Numbered from the stretch's first letter, positions 47,643-56,399 are shown. The stretch is DNA of 64,000 nucleotides from Sphingobacteriales bacterium (GCA_021299635.1 JAJTFA010000004.1:1-64000); one strand, 5' to 3'. Numbers and translations are program-made. The notes: generated from the sequence alone by a model not told the origin.

Positions 47643-48923
47643 ATGAAACTTGTAATTCTAAATGCCATTGTTTGCGACCCACAATCGGCAATGCATGGAA
47701 AAAAGTGCGATTTGCTGATAAGCAGCGGAATTATTGATGACATTCAGCCATCAGCTAAAAAAGTTTTTGAAAAAAGCCCCATTAAAACTTGGGACGTTAA
47801 AGGTGCCTTGCTTAGTCCGGGTTGGTTTGATATGCGAGCCTCGCTGCGTGAGCCGGGCATGGAGCATAAAGAAACCCTGGAAAGCGGAGCACGCGCAGCA
47901 GCAGCAGGTGGATTTACAAGAGTAGCTTGCCTACCAGATACGAAGCCGGCAATGCAAACAAAAGCAGATATTGAGTTTATTTACCGGAAGAGTGAAGAAT
48001 TGCCTGTGCATTTACTTCCTTACGGATCTATTACCAAAGACAGAGAAGGAACTGAGCTGAACGAATTATATGACATGCATCTGGCTGGTGCTATTGCCTT
48101 TACTGATGCAAACAGAAGTCTGATGCATGCGGGTGTAATGCTTAGAGCCATGCAATATGCAGCTAATTTTGGTGGCATATTATTAAGTCACGCTCAAGAT
48201 CAAAATCTTGCTGCAGGTGGCCGCATGAATGAGGGTACGATAAGCGTTAATCTAGGACTAAAGGGCATTCCTAATATTGCTGAGGAGGTAATGGTTGCAA
48301 GAGATATAGAGCTGGCAAAATATAACAATGCCCCGCTACACTTTTCCCATATTTCTTCCAAAGGCAGCGTTGAGCAAATAAGAAAGGCACGCAAACAAGG
48401 TTTGCAAATTACTGCTGATGTAGCGGTAGCAAGTTTGGTTTTTACAGACGAAAACCTGAATGACTTCGATAGCAATTTTAAGGTGCTGCCACCTCTGAGA
48501 GGTAAAGCAGACCAAAAAGCACTGTGGGATGGAATCGCAGATGGAATTATTGATTGTATTGTAAGCGACCACCAACCTGAAGATACCGAGCATAAGAATG
48601 TGGAATTTGAATATGCTGCCTATGGCATGATTCAACTGCAGACAGCTTACGCCATGCTAAATATGTTTAAGCCTAAACAATTTGATAATGGCATACTTGT
48701 AAAAGCGCTCGCAATTAACCCCAGAAAGATTTTGAACCAGCCAGGCGTTAGCATAAGCAAAGGAGCATGCGCAGAAATTACCATATTTGAACCAAATGCA
48801 ACGTGGCAATATAGTTCAGGAAACAACCTTTCAAAATCCGCAAATAGTCCTGTATTAAATCAAACCCTAACCGGCAAAGTATTGGGAATTATAAATAAAA
48901 ACCAGCTAATTAAAACCATATGA
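47643..48923 (+). CDS. pyrC: Dihydroorotase homologue lacking N-terminal metal ligands
   Basis: A 426-residue amidohydrolase of the class I dihydroorotase family. The conserved backbone is clear: REPGMEHKETLESGARAAAAGGFT, CLPDTKP, LLSHAQD, LHFSHISS, LPPLRG. However, the DxHxH zinc motif reads D63-M-R65-A-S67, so both histidines are absent; the usual TPHHL reads VAVASL; and TDHAPH reads SDHQPED. Catalysis is therefore doubtful. It may be a non-catalytic subunit or a diverged paralogue. It overlaps the next gene by 4 nt (ATGA). Confidence 0.8.
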   Translation: MKLVILNAIVCDPQSAMHGKKCDLLISSGIIDDIQPSAKKVFEKSPIKTWDVKGALLSPGWFDMRASLREPGMEHKETLESGARAAAAGGFTRVACLPDTKPAMQTKADIEFIYRKSEELPVHLLPYGSITKDREGTELNELYDMHLAGAIAFTDANRSLMHAGVMLRAMQYAANFGGILLSHAQDQNLAAGGRMNEGTISVNLGLKGIPNIAEEVMVARDIELAKYNNAPLHFSHISSKGSVEQIRKARKQGLQITADVAVASLVFTDENLNDFDSNFKVLPPLRGKADQKALWDGIADGIIDCIVSDHQPEDTEHKNVEFEYAAYGMIQLQTAYAMLNMFKPKQFDNGILVKALAINPRKILNQPGVSISKGACAEITIFEPNATWQYSSGNNLSKSANSPVLNQTLTGKVLGIINKNQLIKTI

Positions 48924-49561
48924 GTAATGCTATCAAAGGCATAGAAGGAATGTACAAGGCATTTTCAGAAAAAGGTGATAATCATGCACCTGATGGATTA
49001 ATAAACTTGTTAAGCTCAAACCAGGACTTTCTCGCTAAGGTTAAAATATTTGATGAAATAGCCTCAGCACATCCGCAATACGAGGCACTCAATGAATATG
49101 CATTTGATCTAATGATGGCTCATCATTTGGAAAGCCATAACCATGAAGAAGATTATTTTGACTCAAAAGAGTGGATGGATATAGAAGACAAAACCATTGA
49201 ACGCGGAACTGAACTGTTAAATATGTTGCTCTATCTGAGCGAAGCAAAGGATTCAGATACACCGGTAGATCTGGAAGACTTCTTATATGAATTTTTGTTG
49301 GTGGATGAAGATGAGTTTCAGGATGAACATCGCATTTATGAAGACCTCATCACACATCAGGAAATTACAGAAGAAAATTTAGATACCATTTTAAATATTG
49401 GCAAAGAAGTAAGCGAACGTTCAGAAATTAAAGAGCTTTTTACACCACTGGTGTTATTTTTTAAAGAGCCTGATGCTAAAACCATAACCAAAGAACAGCA
49501 CCACAAGTTGGCTCCTGTAGAGCGTGCATTGCTTGCAGCACTTTTGGCCTATTATGCCTGA
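48920..49561 (+). CDS. Hypothetical acidic helical protein
   Basis: A 213-residue strongly acidic, mostly helical protein with no signal peptide. Stretches such as HHLESHNHEEDYFDSKEW and LVDEDEFQDEHRIYEDL are rich in Glu, Asp and His. I recognise no domain. Its ATG overlaps the stop of the dihydroorotase homologue (ATGA), so it is translationally coupled to it and may act with that protein. Confidence 0.6.
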   Translation: MSNAIKGIEGMYKAFSEKGDNHAPDGLINLLSSNQDFLAKVKIFDEIASAHPQYEALNEYAFDLMMAHHLESHNHEEDYFDSKEWMDIEDKTIERGTELLNMLLYLSEAKDSDTPVDLEDFLYEFLLVDEDEFQDEHRIYEDLITHQEITEENLDTILNIGKEVSERSEIKELFTPLVLFFKEPDAKTITKEQHHKLAPVERALLAALLAYYA

Positions 49562-50020
49562 GGTGAATAACAGGTTTTTTCTGCTCAACTTAACACATCA
49601 TTTTTTTTATTTTTCGTAGGTTAAGTGGTTATTATTAGCCAAATATTAGGTAATTATTTTTCTGTCGGACATTAAAAACAATATTTTTTGATCATTTTTC
49701 AGTTTCCGTAAACAGTTCCCTGTTTCATAGCAAAATTAATTATATCTATTTTTTTTTCAGATACTTATATCTATTCCTTTTTTCGTGTACAAACGTTTAA
49801 ATACGTTTACTAACGGAATTAAACGGAAGAAATACGACTAAGTTTTTGGGGTCGCCACAATTTTGCATCGTCATTTCGAAACAATGGCTCAAACATAACA
49901 GCCTGAGTGAAAAGATGACAACCGCTTACCCGCTGCTTAGTTTGCAAAGGGCGCCCGCAAGATGAAGAGCAGGTAGGCAGGAAAACTAAATTAATGTTAA
50001 ATTTTAAAAACTAAAAAATC
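49562..50020 (+). promoter_or_regulatory. Long structured upstream region of ssb
   Basis: 459 bp without a gene. 49562-49790 is T-rich. 49791-49828 holds AAACGTTT, ACGTTTA, AACGGAA and AAACGGAA, arranged as direct and inverted copies, like an operator. 49870-49980 can fold: GTCATTTC (49870-49877) with the GAAAAGATGAC end (49909-49919), GGCT with AGCC inside it, TACC at 49927 with GGTA, and TTGC with GCAA around a G/C-rich loop. It may be a leader RNA controlling ssb, or a small RNA. I match it to no known family. Confidence 0.4.
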
Positions 50021-50362
50021 ATGAACAATTTAAGAAACAGCGTTCGCCTAATTGGCCGCCTAGGACAAAGCCCAGATGTTAAAAAACTTAACGGAGGAAA
50101 AACACTCGCAAAATGCAGCATTGCTACTACAGAAGTTTATCGTAACGACAGCGGTGAGAAAGTAGAAGAAACACAGTGGCATAATGTAATTGCTTGGGGC
50201 AAACAAGCGGAGGTGATGGAGAAGTATGTGAAGAAGGGTCACGAAGTGGCCATTGAAGGTAAACTGAGCACCCGCTCATACACCGACAAAGAAGGCAATA
50301 AGCGTTATGCTACAGAAATAGTAGTAAACGAACTGCTCATGTTAGGCAGCAAAAAAGACTAG
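50021..50362 (+). CDS. ssb: Single-stranded DNA-binding protein, short form
   Basis: A 113-residue OB-fold protein (MNNLRNSVRLIGRLGQSP, TTEVYRN, WHNVIAWGKQAE, VAIEGKLSTRSY, ATEIVVNELLMLG). It binds ssDNA during replication, repair and recombination. It ends in GSKKD and has no acidic tail or terminal Pro-Phe, which recruits partner proteins in the main SSB. Such short forms are common in Bacteroidota, so this may be a second, accessory SSB. A strong terminator follows at 50373. Confidence 0.93.
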   Translation: MNNLRNSVRLIGRLGQSPDVKKLNGGKTLAKCSIATTEVYRNDSGEKVEETQWHNVIAWGKQAEVMEKYVKKGHEVAIEGKLSTRSYTDKEGNKRYATEIVVNELLMLGSKKD

Positions 50363-50372
50363 TCTTACAATT

Positions 50373-50426
50373 GCCCCTGCAGCTATCCAACATAGTTGGC
50401 ACAAATGCTGCAGGGGCTTTTTTTTA
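50373..50426 (+). terminator. Strong terminator of ssb
   Basis: GCCCCTGCAGC (50373-50383) pairs perfectly with GCTGCAGGGGC (50407-50417), with a small CCAAC/GTTGG hairpin in the loop and a T run after it. It lies between ssb and the dprA start, so any dprA start upstream of ~50430 is not credible. Confidence 0.92.
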
Positions 50427-50439
50427 TTTTTATCCACGC

Positions 50440-51549
50440 GTGAAAGCCCTTACACAAAAACAAGATTTATTATTTCAAATAGCGATTACATGTATACCCG
50501 GAGTAGGAGATGTAATTGCCAAAAACCTAATCAGTTATTGTGGCAGTCCGGAACAGGTATTCCTGCAAAAAAAATCAAAACTACTGCGTATTCCGGGCAT
50601 AGGAGAAAAGCTGGCCAATTCAATCCTTTCTTTCAATAACTTTTCTAAAGCTGAAACAGAAATTGAGTTTATAGAAAAACACCAAATACAACCTTTATTT
50701 TACTTGGACAAGGCATATCCCTACCGGCTTAAAAATTACTTGGAATCACCCGTGATGCTTTATTATCTGGGCAATGCCGATTTAAATGCGTCTAAAATAG
50801 TAGGTATTGTAGGCACAAGAAAAGCCTCAGATTACGGCAAAGCCTTTGTTGATGAACTCTGCGCTGGCTTGGCAGATACAGGCTGCATAATTTTAAGTGG
50901 CCTTGCATACGGAATTGATATTCAAGCTCACCGTGCAGCTATTAAAAATAAACTGCCAACCGTTGGCGTAATGGCACATGGGCTTGACAGGATTTATCCG
51001 GGCCAACATAAAGCAACAGCAAAAAAAATGCTTGAATACGGAGGCTTGCTTACAGAATTTACCAGTGGCAGTAATCCAGACCGTGAAAATTTTCCGAAGC
51101 GCAATAGAATTGTTGCAGGTTTATGTGATGTATTGGTAGTTGCTGAAACTGCTACTTCCGGAGGTGCTATGATTACAGCAGAAATTGCCAATTACTATAA
51201 TAAAGAGGTAATGGCCTTAACTGGCAGGGTAAACGAAATCTACTCACAAGGCTGTAACTTGCTTATTAAAAAAAATAAAGCGGCAATCATAACTGGTGTT
51301 AATGATCTGATTGAGTTAATGAACTGGGATTTGCCCATTTCAAAACCGCAGCAGCAACAACTTCATCTGGGATTGAATGAAGAGGAGCAGAAAATCATAA
51401 ACTACATCAGGCAAAAACAGAAGACCGGTATTGATGATATTTCATTTGAACTGGAAATGGATCCCGGAATGCTTTCCTTTATACTACTTGATATGGAGTT
51501 TAGGGGAATTCTAAGGCAATTACCCGGTAAATTTTTTGAATTAGTGTAG
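50440..51549 (+). CDS. dprA: DNA-processing protein DprA
   Basis: A 369-residue protein that loads RecA onto incoming single-stranded DNA in natural transformation. N-terminal helix-hairpin-helix region (CIPGVGDVIAKNLI, IPGIGEKLANSIL), the Rossmann-like DprA core (GIVGTRKASDYGKAF, LSGLAYGIDIQAHRAA, ENFPKRNRIVAGL, TATSGGAMITA), and a C-terminal winged-helix (DPGMLSFILLDMEFRGILRQLPGKFF). Start GTG 50440 is chosen because the longer frame begins in the ssb terminator. Suggests competence or recombination capacity. Confidence 0.92.
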   Translation: MKALTQKQDLLFQIAITCIPGVGDVIAKNLISYCGSPEQVFLQKKSKLLRIPGIGEKLANSILSFNNFSKAETEIEFIEKHQIQPLFYLDKAYPYRLKNYLESPVMLYYLGNADLNASKIVGIVGTRKASDYGKAFVDELCAGLADTGCIILSGLAYGIDIQAHRAAIKNKLPTVGVMAHGLDRIYPGQHKATAKKMLEYGGLLTEFTSGSNPDRENFPKRNRIVAGLCDVLVVAETATSGGAMITAEIANYYNKEVMALTGRVNEIYSQGCNLLIKKNKAAIITGVNDLIELMNWDLPISKPQQQQLHLGLNEEEQKIINYIRQKQKTGIDDISFELEMDPGMLSFILLDMEFRGILRQLPGKFFELV

Positions 51550-51554
51550 CTTTG
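51547..51554 (+). promoter_or_regulatory. -7 box 4 nt before the phosphatase ATG
   Basis: TAGCTTTG is an exact TAnnTTTG followed by CCTT and the ATG at 51559. It overlaps the dprA stop codon (TAG at 51547-51549). Confidence 0.5.
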
Positions 51555-51558
51555 CCTT

Positions 51559-52641
51559 ATGCATAAGTTAAGAACAATCATATTTTATTTGACATTGGCT
51601 TGCATAGCAGCAGCCAATCTTTCCTTTACTCTAGCGCCCTCTTACACCAAGCCTCGTAATATCATTATAATGATAGGTGATGGCATGGGCTTAGCACAAA
51701 TCAGTTCAGCAATGGCCTTTTACAATGGTATAAATGCATTTGAACGATTTAATGTAATTGGTTTAAGCAAAACCTCCTCTGCAGATAATTATGTTACCGA
51801 TAGCGGTGCAGGTGCAACTGCCATATCTATTGGTAAAAAAACATATAATAATGCCATTGGCGTTGATAAAGATAGCCTGCCGCAGACCGGGTTATTTGAA
51901 TTGGCCAAAAAACGCGGACTTTCAACCGGTGTAGTGGTTACATCTTCCATTCTTCATGCTACACCTGCCTCCTTTTATGCACATATAAAAAACAGAAGAT
52001 GGTATGAAGATATTGCTGCAAGCCTACTAAACAAGCAATGTGATATTGCCATTGGCGGAGGCTACCAGTTTTTTAGCAATAGAAAAGATAAACGTGATAT
52101 AACGCAGGAACTGCAACAAAATGGATACGAGGTAATTATTGACAGCAGCGAATTTAAACCAATCATAAAGCCACGCTTTATATATATGGCTGCAGCAGAC
52201 GGGATGCCAAAAATGCAGCAGGGCCGTGGTGATTTTTTACAAAAAGCCTCTTTATGTGCCATAGAAAACCTGAGTAAAAACAAACAGGGGTATATAATGA
52301 TGATAGAAGGTTCGCAGATAGACTGGGGTGGACACGAAATGAATTTTGATTACATGAAAGCCGAGTTGATTGATTTTAACTCTGTAATAAATATGGTTTT
52401 AAATATTGCAACAGAAGACAAGAATACACTGGTTATTGTAACTGCTGATCATGAGACGGGCGGATTGGCTCTAACAGAGAATGATAAGCAACACAAACAG
52501 TTTAAACCTCAATATACCTATAATGAGCATACAGGAATAATGGTGCCTGTATTTGCCTTTGGTCCGGGTGCTGAAATATTTGGGGGTATGTATGAGAATA
52601 CTGCCATATTTGATAAGATTAATCAATTAATGATGTGGTAA
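51559..52641 (+). CDS. Periplasmic alkaline phosphatase
   Basis: A 360-residue alkaline phosphatase-superfamily enzyme with a signal peptide (~1-26). Metal and catalytic residues: IIMIGDGMG (metal Asp), VTDSGAGATA (nucleophile Ser), HATPASFYAH, MIEGSQIDWGGH (metal Glu and Asp/His), VTADHETGG (Asp-His), and EHTGIMVPVFAFGPGA (His). It releases inorganic phosphate from organic esters. It has no sorting domain, so is probably periplasmic. Its stop shares a base with the next gene's ATG (TAATG). Confidence 0.92.
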   Translation: MHKLRTIIFYLTLACIAAANLSFTLAPSYTKPRNIIIMIGDGMGLAQISSAMAFYNGINAFERFNVIGLSKTSSADNYVTDSGAGATAISIGKKTYNNAIGVDKDSLPQTGLFELAKKRGLSTGVVVTSSILHATPASFYAHIKNRRWYEDIAASLLNKQCDIAIGGGYQFFSNRKDKRDITQELQQNGYEVIIDSSEFKPIIKPRFIYMAAADGMPKMQQGRGDFLQKASLCAIENLSKNKQGYIMMIEGSQIDWGGHEMNFDYMKAELIDFNSVINMVLNIATEDKNTLVIVTADHETGGLALTENDKQHKQFKPQYTYNEHTGIMVPVFAFGPGAEIFGGMYENTAIFDKINQLMMW

Positions 52642-52889
52642 TGGATGCTAAACTAGTATGGCTAACACTAGCCGTTGTAATCATAGTTATTTTCTTTTAC
52701 ATGGTGCTGCCCAAACTAAACCTAGGGCATAAAAGCGGTATAATGTTCCGAACCATTATTTTTGGCGCAATGATGAGCTACCTTACCTATGATTTTATTC
52801 AGAAGGGAAAATACAGCTATCTAATTGTCATTGTTTTGGGAATAATCGGTTTTGTGCTGATGGTAACCAATATGAAAAGCAAAAAATAA
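52641..52889 (+). CDS. Small membrane protein, hypothetical
   Basis: An 82-residue protein with three likely membrane helices (~6-25, ~33-48, ~56-76) and a Lys-rich C terminus (KSKK). I do not recognise it. Its ATG overlaps the TAA of the phosphatase gene by one base, so it is coupled to it. Two earlier codons (a GTG start) are possible. A bidirectional terminator follows. Confidence 0.62.
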   Translation: MDAKLVWLTLAVVIIVIFFYMVLPKLNLGHKSGIMFRTIIFGAMMSYLTYDFIQKGKYSYLIVIVLGIIGFVLMVTNMKSKK

Positions 52890-52912
52890 ACCCCGGTAGT
52901 TTTCCGGGGTTT
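52888..52912. terminator. Bidirectional terminator between convergent genes
   Basis: AAACCCCGG (52888-52896) pairs with CCGGGGTTT (52904-52912) around a 7-nt loop. A long T run follows on the minus strand, serving the GH25 gene; a shorter one follows on the plus strand. Confidence 0.82.
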
Positions 52913-52939
52913 GTCATTTATATGAAAGGTAAAATCAAC

Positions 52940-53719
52940 CTACTTTTTGCACAGCTCCTTCAAATCATCCAACTCACCTTTAAAGACGTTAAAATCTACT
53001 GTTCCACGAATACCATTTACACGGCCTCTGTCGCTATGTTGCCAAAAATGCCAGTCATTCATCTTATAATTCAGATCAGGCGTTTTATAATGGGCAATCC
53101 ATAATGGATATTTTTTAAACTCAGAACCTGTCAGGTAAGATTTATAGAAGCCATAATTGGTATACAAAATAGGCTTCATTCCATATTTTTTTTCAACCAA
53201 TACCAGCCAACGTTTTAAATTCTTTTTTAATCTAGCAGGCGGACAACTACCCTTCATTTCAATATCGAGTACCGGAGGCAAATCACCCTTTTCCAGTTTA
53301 GGTACCATTCTAAAAAACAATGAAGCCTGCTCTTCTGCTGTAAGGTGAGGGCGATAGAAGTGGTAGGCCCCACGCAGCAATCCGGCTTCTTTAGCTTCTC
53401 TCCAGTTTTCTTTGAAATAATCATCAACCACGGTACGACCTTCTGATGCCTTGATGAATGCAAACGAAAAAGAAATATTATTATGCTCCATTCTGCTCAC
53501 TGCATCCCAGTCTATATCTCGCTGATGACGTGAAACATCAATTCCATGTAATTCATAATCGGCTGGCAACTCAATTCCGAATGATGGATAAGATGGAGAG
53601 GCATTAACCTTTATAAGTCCTGTCTCTGCAGTAACTTTACCATTGTTTAAAAGAAGAATACCACAGCCTAAAGCAAACGCCAGGCATGCACCAGATAGTA
53701 AAACTTTTGTTCCTTTCAT
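52940..53719 (-). CDS. GH25 lysozyme-like peptidoglycan hydrolase
   Basis: A 259-residue exported muramidase. After a signal peptide or anchor (~1-25) comes the GH25 barrel: HGIDVSRHQRDIDW with the first catalytic Asp, FAFIKASEG, RGAYHFYRP, PPVLDIEMKG (the Asp/Glu catalytic pair), ILYTNYGFYKSYL and LWIAHYKTP. It cleaves between MurNAc and GlcNAc. It may act in wall turnover or against other bacteria. No immunity gene or secretion operon is beside it. Confidence 0.9.
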   Translation of the reverse strand: MKGTKVLLSGACLAFALGCGILLLNNGKVTAETGLIKVNASPSYPSFGIELPADYELHGIDVSRHQRDIDWDAVSRMEHNNISFSFAFIKASEGRTVVDDYFKENWREAKEAGLLRGAYHFYRPHLTAEEQASLFFRMVPKLEKGDLPPVLDIEMKGSCPPARLKKNLKRWLVLVEKKYGMKPILYTNYGFYKSYLTGSEFKKYPLWIAHYKTPDLNYKMNDWHFWQHSDRGRVNGIRGTVDFNVFKGELDDLKELCKK

Positions 53720-53875
53720 TTTTTGAAAAACTATTATTCTTCGAATTTAGGATTTACAAATTTACAAAATGTGAATAACATGTTTGTAATTGTCAACAGA
53801 ATAACGGGTTATCGTAGCCCAAATTATACAAATGCCTTAAAAACGAATAGATTCTCAAGACATTAGTAATGTATA

Positions 53876-53906
53876 ATTGGATTTTTGCAAGTGGTGCTTA
53901 TATTTG
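53876..53906 (+). promoter_or_regulatory. Promoter of the tRNA gene
   Basis: TATATTTG (53899-53906) is an exact TAnnTTTG, 14 nt before the tRNA. A weak -33 candidate TTGG (53876-53879) lies 19 nt upstream. Confidence 0.5.
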
Positions 53907-53920
53907 CAGCCCATAAAAAT

Positions 53921-53994
53921 GGCGAGGTAGCTCAGATGGTTAGAGCGCAGGATTCATAACCCTGAGGTCACGGGTTCGACTCCCGTCTTCGCTA
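53921..53994 (+). tRNA. tRNA-Met (CAT anticodon)
   Basis: A 74-nt cloverleaf. Acceptor GGCGAGG pairs with CTTCGCT (two G-T pairs), D arm GCTC/GAGC, anticodon CAT at 53955-53957 in loop TTCATAA, T arm ACGGG/CCCGT with TTCGACT, discriminator A. CCA is not encoded. The acceptor and anticodon stems fit elongator Met rather than initiator. An isoleucine tRNA with lysidine at position 34 is an alternative. The last anticodon-stem pair (31-39) is A-C, unlike the usual A-U. Confidence 0.93.
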
Positions 53995-54000
53995 CACTAG

Positions 54001-54027
54001 AACCGCGGTATTTGCTGCGGTTTTTTT
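54001..54027 (+). terminator. Terminator of the tRNA gene
   Basis: AACCGC (54001-54006) pairs with GCGGTT (54017-54022), followed by seven T. Confidence 0.8.
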
Positions 54028-54063
54028 ATTCATATGCCGGCATTAAAATAAGACTGCATTTAA

Positions 54064-54071
54064 TATCTTCG
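54064..54071 (+). promoter_or_regulatory. -7-like box 4 nt before the ATG
   Basis: TATCTTCG, one mismatch from TAnnTTTG, is followed by AAAG and the ATG at 54076. Confidence 0.4.
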
Positions 54072-54075
54072 AAAG

Positions 54076-56337
54076 ATGCAATCATTTGCTATTAAACTTG
54101 CCTATGCCCTCATCTTTCTATGCGCAGCAGCGCTATCGCTTCAATCTATAATTGAGCCCGATTTATGGTGGCAATTGGCCACCGGCAAACAGATACTGCA
54201 AAACCTAAGCGTTCCAACCCATGATACTTTTAGCTTTAGTTTTTCCGGTGCACCTTGGATAAATATCAAGTGGGGTTCTGAGCTATTAATGGCCGGTATT
54301 GATAGTAAGCTTGGCCCTGAATGTGTGCCATTGCTTCAAACGGCTGTTTGGCTTGGCATACTGAGCCTAATAATAAGGCACGTTAGCAGTTCCTCGGCAT
54401 ATATTTCAAATTATACATACCAAACAGCAGTTATACTAATTATACTTGGTTTAAGTCTCATATCCATTAGCTACCGCATGAATGCAAGGCCAGAAATGTT
54501 TACCCATTTGTTTACGGTTGCCTTCATTTATTTACTGAAAACAAAAATAGCCAATAGAGGTACACTGCTTGTCATTTTTGTATTACAGGTATGTTGGACC
54601 AATTTGCATGAAGCATTTGGCATGGGTGTGATTATTTGTGGTGTTTACACAGCCGGGTATCTGGCAGATTACCTGATTCGGAGAGAAAAGCACATCCTTC
54701 AGGCAGTAATTCACTCATGCATCGCAACCTTAATTGCATTTGCAGCCATAGCTATTAATCCATATGGAACCAGTATGTATGGTCAAGTTTATGAGATTTA
54801 TACTCAGCTGGGCTCAAATAAATTTACAACAGAGTTAGAGCCTTACACATCCTATTTTTACTGGAAATGGCCTGCATATTTTCAACTCATACTTTTAATC
54901 CTGTCTGTTGTTTATACGATATTAAACTTACTTAAGATTAAGAGAGGGAAAAGACTGCATCATCTTTCTTTAACCTACGGGATAAGCTCAATCATTTTGC
55001 TTGTGGCATTTACCTATCTGGCAAAGGATGCGTACAGAAATATTCTGTTTATATACTGGGCCATCATCCCCTTTCTTATTCCGCTAACACTGGCAGTAAT
55101 CAAACTTCTTGAAAAATATTTCAAGAAGTATAAACCACTTAGCATTATCAGTGCAATTGTTATTATTTGGCATCTCATTTTTTATGCCGGAATCGTGAGT
55201 AACACATTCTATCAGCTAACCCATACCAACCAATGCTTTGGGCTGCAAGTGCATTCAGCAAACAATCCGGTAGGTGCTGCTGTATTTATGAAATCGGAGA
55301 ATATGCAAAAGCAAAAATTCTATACCGATTATTTATCTTCATCTTACTTTTTATATAAACTTCATCCAGATTTTCGCTCCTTTATTGATTTACGAGACCT
55401 CGATATTTTTCCTGATTCATTTTTTCAGGTAAACACAGAGGCCGTTTATTTCTATGATAAATTCAAATCGTTGGAACAAGCTTATTCATTTAGCGGAGCT
55501 GCCATTTTAAATAATCAGTTTGATAGGCTATGCAAAAACCTGTATAAGGACACCATCTATACTTTAATTTATGCAGATGCATTGATTTCGGTTTTTTCGA
55601 AAATACAAAGCAAAAAATCGCACAGCACAGATGCATTCAGGGCTCATCCAACTTCGATTTCAGGATTATTTGCAACATTTATTAATCATTTATTTAATCC
55701 CTGGTGGAAGCCCTATCAACCAACGTTAGCCGAAACAAACGATGCTATGTTGACGTATTATAAGAGAATGGGTGATGACCAAAAAATGCTTCAACTGCTC
55801 GGAACCCTCAAACAGAATAATAAACAACTTAGCATTACCGCTTTGAATATAAGTGGCAGCTACTATCTGGAAAAAGCAATAGCAGACACTACAGGTAGGC
55901 AAGAATCACTTGACTCTGCACGACATTATTTTGATTTAGCCGTAAAATTAGAACCAGGAAATGCAGAAAGCCATTTTAATTACGGCTTGTATTATTTAAA
56001 CACCGGCAATTATAAAAAAGGCGCATTGAGTTTTGCTGAATCTGCTGAATTAAAACCAGATTTTGTTAACGGCCACCTATATGCTGCGGAGTGTTATAAA
56101 ATGCTCGTTGAAGGAGGCAAGACCGATGCTTACATAGATGAACTAATCTATCATCTTAAGCGGGCTGATAAAATGATGCCTAATAACCCCAATGTAATAT
56201 GGAATCTAGGTATGGCTTATTATCGGAATAGAGACTGTAATAAAGCTCTGCCCGTACTTGAGCAATCCTTATTATTTAAAGAGTTGAGTGAAGAAGACCG
56301 GGTAATTGCCAAACAAAGCATTGAAGGGTGCAGATAA
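54076..56337 (+). CDS. Polytopic membrane protein with TPR tail (GT-C-like)
   Basis: A 753-residue inner-membrane protein with about ten membrane helices in residues 1-400, a periplasmic-like region (~400-580), and tetratricopeptide repeats (~590-745, e.g. AESHFNYGLYYLNTGNYKKGALSFA, NPNVIWNLGMAYYRNRDCNKAL). The N-terminal EPDLWWQLATGKQIL and THDTFSFSFSGAPWIN match the acidic first-loop motif of GT-C-type glycosyltransferases such as PMT relatives. A lipid-linked sugar transferase with a TPR interaction module is likely, not proven. Confidence 0.7.
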   Translation: MQSFAIKLAYALIFLCAAALSLQSIIEPDLWWQLATGKQILQNLSVPTHDTFSFSFSGAPWINIKWGSELLMAGIDSKLGPECVPLLQTAVWLGILSLIIRHVSSSSAYISNYTYQTAVILIILGLSLISISYRMNARPEMFTHLFTVAFIYLLKTKIANRGTLLVIFVLQVCWTNLHEAFGMGVIICGVYTAGYLADYLIRREKHILQAVIHSCIATLIAFAAIAINPYGTSMYGQVYEIYTQLGSNKFTTELEPYTSYFYWKWPAYFQLILLILSVVYTILNLLKIKRGKRLHHLSLTYGISSIILLVAFTYLAKDAYRNILFIYWAIIPFLIPLTLAVIKLLEKYFKKYKPLSIISAIVIIWHLIFYAGIVSNTFYQLTHTNQCFGLQVHSANNPVGAAVFMKSENMQKQKFYTDYLSSSYFLYKLHPDFRSFIDLRDLDIFPDSFFQVNTEAVYFYDKFKSLEQAYSFSGAAILNNQFDRLCKNLYKDTIYTLIYADALISVFSKIQSKKSHSTDAFRAHPTSISGLFATFINHLFNPWWKPYQPTLAETNDAMLTYYKRMGDDQKMLQLLGTLKQNNKQLSITALNISGSYYLEKAIADTTGRQESLDSARHYFDLAVKLEPGNAESHFNYGLYYLNTGNYKKGALSFAESAELKPDFVNGHLYAAECYKMLVEGGKTDAYIDELIYHLKRADKMMPNNPNVIWNLGMAYYRNRDCNKALPVLEQSLLFKELSEEDRVIAKQSIEGCR

Positions 56338-56360
56338 TTCATTACCGATGTTATTCAATG

Positions 56361-56399
56361 CTGATTAAAAAAGATAATCAGTTTGCTTACAAAGCAAAC
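56361..56399. other. Two adjacent hairpins after the TPR gene
   Basis: CTGATTA (56361-56367) pairs with TAATCAG (56375-56381), and directly beside it GTTTGCTT (56381-56388) pairs with AAGCAAAC (56392-56399). On the minus strand the second stem is followed by a T-rich stretch, so it may end the ferredoxin transcript. Plus-strand termination is less clear. Confidence 0.5.

Noticed and set aside
49588-49627. ACTTAAC/GTTAAGT pairing after the acidic protein gene
   Set aside because: Seven pairs with a ~28-nt loop and no T run; could be chance in AT-rich DNA.
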